This document shows, piece after piece, positions 26,667 to 36,768 of a stretch of 64,000 nt of DNA (position 1 is the stretch's first letter; every line of letters begins with the position of its first letter). The DNA is taken from the NCBI GenBank assembly GCA_019671135.1, contig JAHRHY010000009.1, positions 1,798,001-1,862,000 of the forward strand, given 5' to 3'. The translations under genes were made by a program, and so were the position numbers. Source of the DNA: Linnemannia hyalina (lineage: Eukaryota; Mortierellomycota; Mortierellomycetes; Mortierellales; Mortierellaceae). The notes under the pieces are model-generated. The model had not been told where the DNA came from. It saw only the letters and a list, made by a program, of their open reading frames with translations, and did not search any database.

Positions 26667-29600
26667 GAGAGCTTCGCCTAGGCCTTACAATTCCTTGCGA
26701 GTCAATACATTACGGCCGTAAGTGAATAAAGCAAATGAAACTAAAAACAAAAAAAAAAACAAAAGGAAAAGCGCAACCTGTTCATTGAAAAACTGACATG
26801 GCTTGGAGCCATGGCAGATCCATCTTTTCAATTCAGTTGATAGAGTAAGGATATGGGTTTGCACAAGAAGAGGGTATTGAACGGAGAAGTGGGAGATTGA
26901 ATGGATGTACAAAATGAAAGTAAAAGCGAGTAGAATTTATGGTTTCTCTTGCGTTGAGAAGGAGATGACGGGAATTGTTCAGACGTGCAGGACCCGGATC
27001 CTGTTTGTTGTTCAGAGAACAGGAAAAAGTGACAGACAGAGAGACATCGACACAAATTGATGCGTGTTAAGGACAGGAAGGAGGAAAGGTGGGAGAAAAA
27101 AAAATGGTTGTTGATTCTCAAGGAGAGGAAAAATGCAGGCTAGAGAGGGGGAGAAGGGAGCAAAGGCAGCAATTGTGTAAGTAGACTGAGTACTCAAATG
27201 GATACTGTGTTTGATTGGGTTTCATGGGTGGTCATCCTCGCATTTCTGCCCTTTGTTTTCTATCTGTGGTCGGGTTTCCACGCCGCGTTACACCCGCGTT
27301 ACACCTATGTAGGATCGAGTTTATTTTTGGTGTCAACCGCCAAATTGGTTCGAGACGAAACGAAGGCATGTCCACCCAAAGGCACGGATATACTCGCTCT
27401 CCTCTCGCCATCTCTAGTCTTCTTTGCTTTTAATCGCCCTTTTGTATTTGCTTATCCAACTAGATCCTTGGATCAGCAGCGACCAAGCTTGCCAGGTGCA
27501 ACTGAAGTAGCCTCAGTTTCGACCGCGAGTCTTTTTTTTCATCCCCGCCTTCGATTCTCGAATCTTTTGACCGATTTTTTCTACTGCCTCCTATGACCTC
27601 CCACTCCCGATCTCATTTTATATCTCTTGAACCGCCCTCCATCACCCTTCTTTTTAAACGCGTTTTTCTTCTCCTTTCATCTTTTTCGACTCCTTCTTTT
27701 ATTGTTGCAACAAAACCAACGTCACTGCCTGATCTGCGATTCGATTTCTCCTCACTCTCCTTCCTTTATACTCTTGCACTCACCACCGCCACAGTTTGGT
27801 ATCACCATCCGTCGCCTTTCCTTCCTTTCACCTCCTTCATTTTTCTTTCCTTCCTTTGCTCAACTTCGATTCATATTCTTCAACCATAAGTGAACACCAC
27901 GTACCCAACAAAGGAATACTAGCACATTTCTACAAGTACGTAAGTTGTCGCAAAAAACAGTTCAAGGAATGTGCGGAACGAAAAAAGAAGAGAAGGTGAC
28001 AAGTTGGAAAGAGAAAAATGAGGAAGAGCGCTATCTTCCTCTCCTCCTTCCTATAACAAACAAAATTAAATCTGCATCTCCTTCACTCATGTACGCCAAC
28101 TGGGCGCCTCGTGGTTACAAACCTCCTTTTTTTTTTTTCTCTTTTTTTCGGAGACGCATGGACTTATCGCCTTCGGTGTAGTTGAAATGAATGACGAAGC
28201 GAAATGGGTAAAGGGAGCGCAGGTAATAAGTAAGCCAGGAGTAGCTGCTGTCGTTTTATTCGCGCACATTTGTGCTTGGTTGAGAAGAAAAAAAAGAGTT
28301 GTTTCCCTCCACCCACTTTCATCTCGTCGTCAATGACACAGCACAAATCATGGGGATGCGGCAGGTCCCGTGACTATTTTTCGGAACTATTTTTTGTTCC
28401 TAGGACGTTCAGTTGATTGGCGTATGATGTGGACGACAGAAGCGACGTGTGATTCCTTTCTGTCTCGGATTGACGTGGTGATAAATCACAAAGAGGGTTT
28501 CACATAACCTAACCACACACAAACCGTTCATCGTCGAGATAAAGGGACAAGGATGAAGGAAAGGAATCAACGCTCTTTTTCTTCCTTCTCCCAGGATCCG
28601 CCCCGGCTTTTCATTCAACTCGCTTATTGCACAGCTCAAGTCATCCCCTTTTTTTTCTTGTTTTTTTTTTTTTTTTGTTAGGATCATTTTATCTCTTCCT
28701 ATGCTTTTATGACTTCGAGTCTCTTAGCCATGCCCACGGCTTATTTTATCTCTCTGTCTGTTGTTTTGTATTACTCATCGACATCATCTCTTATTCAATC
28801 CTATTTCAAAATGTTCAAATCTTAACTCTTCCACATCTCCCCTCTTTATTTATGGTGTGTGTTTCTTTCACCGCCTTCAGACCATTCACTTCCTCTCTTC
28901 CTTCGCACAATGAGTACCTTCCCGGTCCTGTTTGTTTGTGCGTGTGTTGTTTCCTCAACCTCCCTATTGTTTTTTGTCTTGTATCCCTGGTCTAAATAGA
29001 GAGTTTCGGAAGTAGGACCAGCTCTTTTGAACATACCCTACCAGCTGGTGTTCATTCCTCAGTACCCAAAACACACCATCCACTTTCCTTCTTTTCCTTT
29101 CTTGCATGACCCTTCTCTACTCCTTGTAATTTTTTTGAATCCCACGCCAATTTCTCTGTCTGCCTCTGTCTCACCTCCTTCGTATTGTTTTTGAACCGAC
29201 GCCTGTATTTAAGTGTATGTTTGTGTAGTATGAGCCATCTTCATCATCCAATTTGGCCCGCACTTGCTCAATCACGGGCCATTGCCCTTTCTCTCTGTCT
29301 GTCTCTCTCTGGCGTCTTCTTTTTGTTTGTTAATTATTGACATCGATGTCGACGACGGCTGGACGCAAATAAAAACCAGAAAGAAACACTATCCTCAGTT
29401 GTTTTTTTCTTGTGCGCAGGAAGTTCTAGTTCCTTCTTTCTCTATGTCTCTTTCTTCTTTGTCTCGCCTTGGCCTTTTTATTGGTTTCGTTCTTTCGACG
29501 ACAATCGTTTTTTTCATTTTTGTAATTGAGGAAGAGAACTCGCCATTTACTATGCAGCCACACACTTGTTATTTCTTTGTTCTTCCACCTATCATCATGG

Positions 29601-29907
29601 TACTCTCGTTTGTTTTCTTTTACGACTAAGGTACTGTCTCACAAGAAAATAACACAGACCTTTCCGCCTCCTTCTTTCTCTTTGTGTTCATTTGTCTCTC
29701 AGACCTTCAAGTCATCATACAAGGTAAGGAAACGGGATCGAAGAAGAGGTGCGGAATGAGAAAAAAAGAGAGAACAGGCAAACAATGGACAACTTTACGT
29801 CCGACAGCTTTGCGAATGTTTATATATCTTGCATGCTTAATCTGAGATCGCATAAACCGAGAAAAAATAAGAGACTTGCTCTTAGTCTCATTTTTCTCTC
29901 TTATTAT

Positions 29908-29932
29908 GGTTATTATTATTATTATTATTATT
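29908..29932. repeat. ATT trinucleotide microsatellite
   Basis: About eight perfect TTA/ATT units in non-coding sequence. Confidence 0.9.
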
Positions 29933-29990
29933 TTCTTCTTCCTCCATACTACAATATTATGTGAGAGCGCACAAGAAAGAAACTATGGCA

Positions 29991-30026
29991 CCCCCCCCAA
30001 AAAAAAAAAAAAAAAAAAAAAAAAAA
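29991..30026. repeat. C8 followed by A28 homopolymer
   Basis: Eight C then 28 A in a row on plus. It may be a simple homopolymer expansion or an old poly(A) insertion; no target-site duplication was recognised. Length may be affected by sequencing error. Confidence 0.85.
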
Positions 30027-31795
30027 GATCTAAGCGGACGAGATCGGCCTTATTTGCTCGTACGTTCATTGTTCGTTCTTTCCTCGTTCTCGCTGGAGAA
30101 AGAGCTGTGTCGGGTAAATGAAATCAACAGCACAAAAACAAAAGAGATGTGCGGAAAAAAAAAGAGCGACAGGGTGTAACTACATCCGACCCGATTATTT
30201 CTAATTGAATAATTGAATGGGCATTTTTGCTAAACTGCTAAATGATGCACCTTGACTGCACACACAGACACTCACAGTTTCTTGGAATTCCTGCTCTCAC
30301 TCTCTTCCCTTTCCTCCTTTCCTTCCGCCCTTTCCTCTCTCTCTCCCACACACTGTCATACCTGTGCTTTCTTACTATCCCCTGTCTCTCCTTGTGTCAC
30401 GCCACATTCTCCCACCCCCCATTCTCTCTCTCTCCCATCACCCACTCTCTTCCTTTTTTCTTTGTCATAACAAAAAGAAAACGAAGGTATAAAAATGAAC
30501 TCGAAAGCAACTACAATAAACAACAACAATACTATAGGTACACTTTTTTTTATTATTTTTATTTTTTGCGAGGGAGAGATTGGGTTGTAAGCAAAAAAAG
30601 TAGCCACAACTTCTTGCTTGGTCACTATCATTTTGTCTAGTGATATCTCCGTCCTCCTCCTTTTTACTTTTCATCTTTGTGCAATAACACTCTCGACTTT
30701 CTGTTATCTCTCTGTCTTTCCTCTCTTCTCTGCTTACTTTCCCGTCTCCCTATTCTATGCCATCGTCTTCTTTTTCTTCATTTTTGTTATCATTTTGTGT
30801 GGCGACATCTGATAATTTCAATTGCCAATGTCTTGTCACTTTGTTGCGGACGAAGGAATCTCTCAAGTAAAGGATATTAACAACAGGTATCCGAGGGTGA
30901 TGTTTAAGGTTGCAAGTTATGTTTGTTGCGCAGTCGTTTTGTTTATGAAGAGGAACTCTACATCGGGAAAACGAGTCTCTGGTGACGATTTCTTACTCTT
31001 CAAAACATGGAACACGATGAGAAATAGGATATTATTGGATATATCGGGGTAGAGAGAAAAAATGTATAAGGGTGAAAATACGCGCAAAAAAATGAAGGGT
31101 GGGGAGAAGATGTGTGTTAGGAAATGGGACGAGGGAAAGGGGTAGAGTAGGGGAGGGGGAGCAAAGGAAGTACTACTTTCTGTGCTTGTGTTTAACAAAT
31201 CCGCCGAAACCACAGCACCGTATCGAACTATTGAATGAGACAGAGACAGAAAAGGGGGTGAAAGAGAGAAACATGTGGAAGGACAAACACTTCATGACGT
31301 CCATCGGGTTGTGTGGATAGTGTGTGCTTCTGTACTAGTTCCAGATCCCTCTTGGATCTTCTTCTTTCAAGACATCTGGAATCGACGTGTTGGCATACAA
31401 ACAGTACACCGTTACTTTGCGCATAAAGGTAGCAAGCAAGAACGTTTTCTATTTTATTTTAATCGATTCTTTTCTCGTTATCTTTTCCTCCATTATTGGG
31501 GCCGAAATGGATCCCCCTCTTTTTTTTACGCGTCGGTGTCGATGTCGATGTCGATTTCGGCAGGTGGATGAAAAGTACCAAAGAAGGGTGTCAATATTTT
31601 TCGTTTGTTGGTTATCCACTGTTTTCCCACCTTCCTTTACGTCAGGAAAAAACCTTTGTTCATTTTGTGATGCTCTCTCTCTCTTTGTCATTTTTTTCGT
31701 TCTCACTTCTCATTAATAACAAACATCCCATCTCATTTTTTTCCTTTCATCTTCCTTGCTCTTCAGGGAAACCTGTCAAAATCATCACTAGAACA

Positions 31796-32243
31796 ATGGC
31801 GATACCTACTCCCTACTCCACAAAGATGAATATCTCCTATCTCTGCCTCCAATCGCCCCACTGCCTTCAGCAGCGCCAGCAACACGGCGAAGAACACCAC
31901 CGCTACGACAATGGTAATCAGGCCGCTCACAATAGGAGCGATTCATCGACTCCTTTTCAATTAAACCCACAACAGCCACCCGTTCATCATCCATCACACT
32001 TGCAAAAACAGAGTCAACAGACGAACGTGCACCATCAGCAGCAGCAGCAGCAGCAGCAGTACCAACAGCGGCGACAAAAGCACCGAGACTATCGCTCTGA
32101 CAGTCGAGCAAGCGACAGATTCGCGACCACGACTCCTACCCCTTCGACCAGCAGCGATGACTGCAGCGACTCGGGGTCGATAGGCTGCTCATCTGTCGGT
32201 TCTGAATCTTTTGCTCGGTAAGCAAAGATCGCCTTCCTCTTTC

Positions 32244-32275
<32 letters not shown>

Positions 32276-32938
32276 GTGTAAGATTATCATCTCCTTCCCC
32301 AAAGATAACCTGACGATCAGCTTGACCAAACTGATGAGTCTATAATCAAAAGAAAAAAAAAAACAACCTCCCCATGCTCATGCGAAGCGACGATACCTTT
32401 TTTCAGATTTCCCCATCCCATTCCCTCATATCTTTCACTGATCGGCAATTTATATTCATGATAACATTTTAAAACTGATCAGATCAGGGTTCCTGCTCTT
32501 TTTAAACAGATTTAAGAATCTGGATCGGTTGGCCAAAAAGCGAACCGGATCAGTGGATAATGACACCGAGACAACCATTGAGTTCAGTCAGCTCTTCATC
32601 TCTCCTACCTCGTCTGCCGCCAACACTTCTCCTGCTACCTCTGCTCCCACTACTACCGTTACTACTGCTACCAGGACAGTTCTAGACTGTAACCAAAACG
32701 ACATCCGTGATTATTATTACTACTACCCGCAAGGATGGACAGCCGCTTTAATAAGCTCAGGAGGGGGAGGAAGTGGAAGTGTGATGCCCTTTCCTCGAAT
32801 CAACAACTCTGGTTACTATCACCCGTAAGTGCTAAGATTCTGTTCCCATCCGATTTGTTTACTTTTGTTATGGTTTTTCCCTGGTGTGTGTGTGTGAGTG
32901 TGTGTGAGTGTTGTTTTAGGCGATTCTGGTTTTGCTGA
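31796..32938 (+). CDS. Low-complexity hypothetical protein, three exons
   Basis: Not recognised. Proposed exons 31796..32217, 32510..32824 and 32920..32938, 251 aa. Donors are GTAAGC and GTAAGT; acceptors are ACAG and TTAG. If the last 95-nt intron is retained, the protein stops at 32828 with ...GYYHP instead of ...YHPRFWFC. The start context (GAACAATGG) and the abutting CT leader tract support this ATG. The protein is His/Gln/Ser-rich (a run of CAG/Q near 32037-32058) with a more conserved-looking centre: SSVGSESFARFKNLDRLAKK, in which the first splice junction falls exactly at the Arg and keeps the phase. A Ser/Thr block and DYYYYYPQGW follow. No domain or localisation signal is evident. 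The first intron contains a GT microsatellite. Probably a lineage-restricted nuclear or signalling protein, but this is only inference. Confidence 0.6.
32246..32279. repeat. GT dinucleotide microsatellite in intron
   Basis: (GT)n with one C interruption, inside intron 1 of the low-complexity gene. Confidence 0.9.
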
Positions 32939-33085
32939 TCTGATGGGAATTTAGTTCCTTTTTGAGAGATTTAGCGGCAAAGGGAAAGTGGACGAGAAGA
33001 AGGGAGAAGGAGGTGAGGAGGAGGGAGAGATAAAAATAAGAGCCGAGAGTACATAGTTGAGCCAGGGTCCAATTTTTTTCATGAT

Positions 33086-33118
33086 TGTTTGTTTGTTTGT
33101 TTGTTTGTTTGTTTGTTT
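33086..33118. repeat. GTTT tetranucleotide microsatellite
   Basis: Eight perfect GTTT units. Confidence 0.9.
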
Positions 33119-33390
33119 ACTTTTTACCTTTTTATTGAATTGAATTGTTGTGTAAACAAATTTGGGAAGAGAAATAATCCCTCTACTTTCTCAAAGGATG
33201 GTAGAAAACGAGTGAAGATGAATGAGGTTGAGGGTGATGGAGTATGGTGAAAAGTGCAGACACAGCAGGGAGGGAAGGACGATGAACCTGGGGGGGAAAG
33301 AAAGAAGGAGGGGAGAGAGGAGGGGGGTGGCATTTTCCATGAACATGAGGGTTATCGGCAATGAGGTGAGCGGACACATGGATGGAAGGA

Positions 33391-33427
33391 AAGAGAGAGA
33401 GAGAGAGAGAGGGGGGGGGGGGGGGGG
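33391..33427. repeat. GA run joined to a 17-G homopolymer
   Basis: (GA)n directly followed by about 17 consecutive G. Such a G run can form quadruplex structure; exact length is prone to sequencing error. Confidence 0.85.
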
Positions 33428-34631
33428 CAGACAATTCCGGTATTGTCAAAAATAAAAAAAGTGAGCCGCCCAAAAGAAAACAAATAAGAATGCCCCATAT
33501 ATTCTGAACACTGAGGACCAACCGATGGACCTGCTTTCTTGTATCCAAAAACAAGTGCACCTCCCCTTTTTTTCTTTGAAAAAGCAAAAAAAAAAAAATA
33601 ATATGCTTGTTTTGTTGAGAATCGTGTATGTACCTTCTCGGACGTATTGCTCCTCTTTTTGTGTTCTATCGGGTGGTCCGAATCGTGTCGTATCGGCCCA
33701 GATTCATTCCATTCTTTCGCCCTTCATTCACTATTCAATGGTCGATTCATTCTTATTGAAATCTCAAAGGTTGCAGTTGCATGGAGGGAAGGCGAGGGAG
33801 AGGAGTTAGAGGGAGGAGAGAGATTTGATTGGCAATCGTACATGCAAGCTGCAAGTTCCTCTATCTTGTTTCTTGCATAGCCTCGCCCAACTCCTTTTAT
33901 TTGTATGTCGATGTATTTGATTTTTGTGTCCGATTGGGAAAAAAGGACTACGAGAGGGAGATCGGGTGTCGTTTTGGAAAAAGGCAAAATGAGAGAAAGC
34001 AGTAGGGGGCTATTGGCAGGAAAAGAAGAGCAGAAAGGAAGGAGAGGAGCTCGGACGTAATGAGTGGTTTCTTTATTTTTTTCTTTTTAATTTTTGAGTG
34101 GGTAGATTGGAGACACGAGCGAGATTTGAGAGGTGAGGAGGGGGAGGAGGAGAAGGAGGAGGCGAATGAATTGGAAAGAGAGGAACTAAAAAGAAGGGGG
34201 AAGAAAAGGGGAAATGGGGGATAAGATTGAAAGTAGGCCCATGGTGAGAAATAATTGCGACAAACAGAGAGAAACTTCCATGTCAAAACAACAAGAACAG
34301 GACAAATCGACGATTTCTTTTCATCCCTCTCGTCTGTTTCTTTCCTGCTCCTTTCAATTGTTTTTTTTTCTCTTCGCGTCTTATGCGTGCTTGTCATTTG
34401 TTCTTGTTCGGTTTGCTATGAGTGCTGTTCCCATTGATTATTATTTTTTGTTTACCATTGTCATCCCTATCCGCAGCCTCTTCCGTTCATCCAGTTTGCA
34501 TCTTTACTTGCACTGAGAGAAGAGAGACATGATGAGGTGATTGGGTTCTATATCTTTTTCTATGTATAGTTCCCAATTTTGCTTCATTAGTGACATGTCC
34601 CGCTATTTCGTCCACTGCCACCAGTTGAGCC

Positions 34632-34655
34632 TTTTTTTTTTTTTTTTTTTTTTTT
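34632..34655. repeat. T homopolymer
   Basis: About 24 consecutive T in non-coding sequence. Confidence 0.85.
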
Positions 34656-34901
34656 GTTATCTCCTCATCCCTGTTTTCTTCAAGGTCCCTGGGTCTGCCT
34701 GTTTTCTTGCCCTTCATTCCTCATGTACCTTCTACCTCTTCGTTTGCCATTTCCTATCTATCTCGTTTTCTAAACGACTATGAGCTAACTTGTTTTTTTT
34801 GTTTATCCAATTGACTATTATCAATTGACCATCTCGGCATTTGCATATCGCATGAAACCGACCCATTGACCACCTTGCTTCCTGCTCAATTGATACATTC
34901 A

Positions 34902-34930
34902 TCTCCTCTCCTCTCCTCTCCTGTCCTCTC
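34902..34930. repeat. TCTCC pentanucleotide repeat
   Basis: About five CTCCT units with one change, within the CT-rich upstream region of the GATA-factor gene. Confidence 0.75.
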
Positions 34931-34997
34931 CGCTTCTCCTCGATCCAATGCCTGATATTGCTCTTTTGTCAACTGCTTTCATTTTTGTTTTTGCGGG

Positions 34998-35050
34998 CGA
35001 GTGAGTGAGTGCGTGAGTGAGCGAGTGAGTGAGTGAGTGAGCAGGCGAGT
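34998..35050. repeat. GAGT tetranucleotide repeat
   Basis: About thirteen GAGT-like units with a few C substitutions, about 0.7 kb upstream of the GATA-factor start. Confidence 0.8.
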
Positions 35051-35773
35051 TCCCCCCGGGCCTAGGTTTGAAGAAGAGGGAGAAGAAGAGGAAAAAGAAG
35101 TAGTCGCTTTCTTACATTTAAAATTATTGTTAATGAGAAGATGAGATCTAGAGTGGTCCGTTTAAAATATTCTCTGTAATCCTGTAATCGACTGAGTACA
35201 GCCAGCCTTTCATTTTTACGCACCCTGTCCCGATCTCACTCAATGGCACATCTTCACTCCACCCTACTCTATTCCCATTCTACTCTGGCTTTTTACTCCG
35301 TTGTCATAACCGTCTATCCCTACTAGCGCTTAATACTGTGTTTATTTTTCCCTCTCCTATCCTCCCCTCTTCGCACTCACTTTCGCCGCAACTCAATTCG
35401 CAGCTTCGTTCTCCTTTTTGTTGTTTTTCTCGACTGTTTTTTCCCTCATTCATCGCATTTTAATTCTTGCCGCTGGTTGCTTCACCTTCCTCTTCCTGAC
35501 CTACCACCTCACACCCACTGCATCCCTCTCCTTCTGTTTCTCGCTATTTTCTTATTATTCGCCACCCATCTTCCCACTCCACCCGTCATCACGTTCATCA
35601 CTAACCTTACTTAATCACCACCATCTAATACACATCTCACCTCTCTCTCCCTCTCTCTCTCTCTTTCCCTTCCTCTTTCCTTCGCTCGCTCATCACCCAC
35701 TTTCCCTCCGTCACTCTCATCTCTATCTTCATGAGGTAGCATCATCCACTCTCTGCATTCGCCCTTCGTTCTA

Positions 35774-36734
35774 ATGGATCCAAAACCCTACCCCCACCAG
35801 AGCGCCTTCCCACCAGACGCACAGCACCCAGATAGCGTCACCCTCCACCAGCGTCCCATTCCCCGAGGCCTGCCTGCTGCTGGCCCCGGCCACCACACCT
35901 ACACCCACTCCCACCCCCATAACCAATCCCACAGCCAACACTACTACCCATCCTCGACTCCTCCTGTCACCAAGGACCCATCGTCCCTTCCTCCTTCCTC
36001 TTCGCCCTTCCACAATTCGCATCGTCAGCCGCAACAATCCCTCTGGCCACCCCACTCCCATCAACAACAGCAAGCATACCCCCCTTATCAACAAGAGCAC
36101 TCACAACACTCGGACCACCGCCAATGGCATCGGGGACAGGATCATCAGGGCGGCCCCCATCCATCGACAGAGCAGCAGCACGATAGACGAATGGAAAAGG
36201 ACGATAGCAACAGTAACAACGACAAGAGTAACATCAACGCCAACAGCAAAAACGACAACGACTATCCTCCTCATTCCCCTTCACCTACACGCCTTTCTGC
36301 GTCGTCTCCGTATTCGGCCATTGACGTCGATCCGCAGACTCAGCAACAAGGACAATCGGCAGATCCTCGTATCTCGTCTGTGTCTGGTCCAATGGGTGCC
36401 ATTCCGTCGCCGATGCCGGTGGCTGGGTCTGGATCTGGTTCTGGACCTCCTCAGTCTTCCTCCTCCTCCCATGGCACAGTGTTTGATCGGAGTGGATATG
36501 TAGATGAAGCTATGCATGAGTTCGATCGACGCTCATACCCACCTCACCTTCCTCCCCACTCACCCTATCCTCATCCTCACCCTGTCCGCCATCCTCCACC
36601 TTTCCCTTATTCCCCCGCCTCGCCTACCTCCTTTTCCCACAGCGAGCGTGAGCGAGACTTTGACATGGACACCACCTCCTCTCTTTCATCAAGGGGACCC
36701 ATGTCTAACCTGGCCTACCAGCACCGCCAATTGC

Positions 36735-36768
<34 letters not shown>

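Larger units (their letters stand above)
23007..31795. other. Long gene-poor stretch (8.8 kb)
   Basis: No gene could be established. The first 250 nt (A/G-rich on plus) are the leader region of the helical-repeat gene. From 24.7 to 27.1 kb there are A/G-rich tracts on plus and several short exon-like fragments on the minus strand (see findings). From 27.5 to 31.8 kb the plus strand carries repeated CT-rich tracts (27500-27890, 28620-29120, 29270-29700, 30290-30800, 31640-31770), interspersed with A-rich stretches. The last one abuts the next gene. Open frames in the CT tracts are Ser/Phe/Leu low-complexity and not believed. No tRNA, rRNA or transposon feature was recognised. Confidence 0.5.
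32939..35773. other. Upstream region of the GATA factor gene
   Basis: About 2.8 kb with no believable gene. It contains several simple repeats (listed separately). Its right half (about 34300-35770) is strongly CT-rich on plus and runs to within a few bases of the GATA-factor ATG, as expected for that gene's leader/promoter. The left half (32950-34250) alternates A/G-rich and T-rich stretches. Confidence 0.5.

Noticed and set aside
30242..30640. 132-aa plus-strand ORF
   Set aside because: It starts at a TTG-type or weak start and is translated CT microsatellite and T-rich sequence.
33183..33587. 134-aa minus-strand ORF
   Set aside because: Low-complexity Ser/Leu/Phe sequence from AG-rich plus-strand DNA, crossing the G-run; no gene context.
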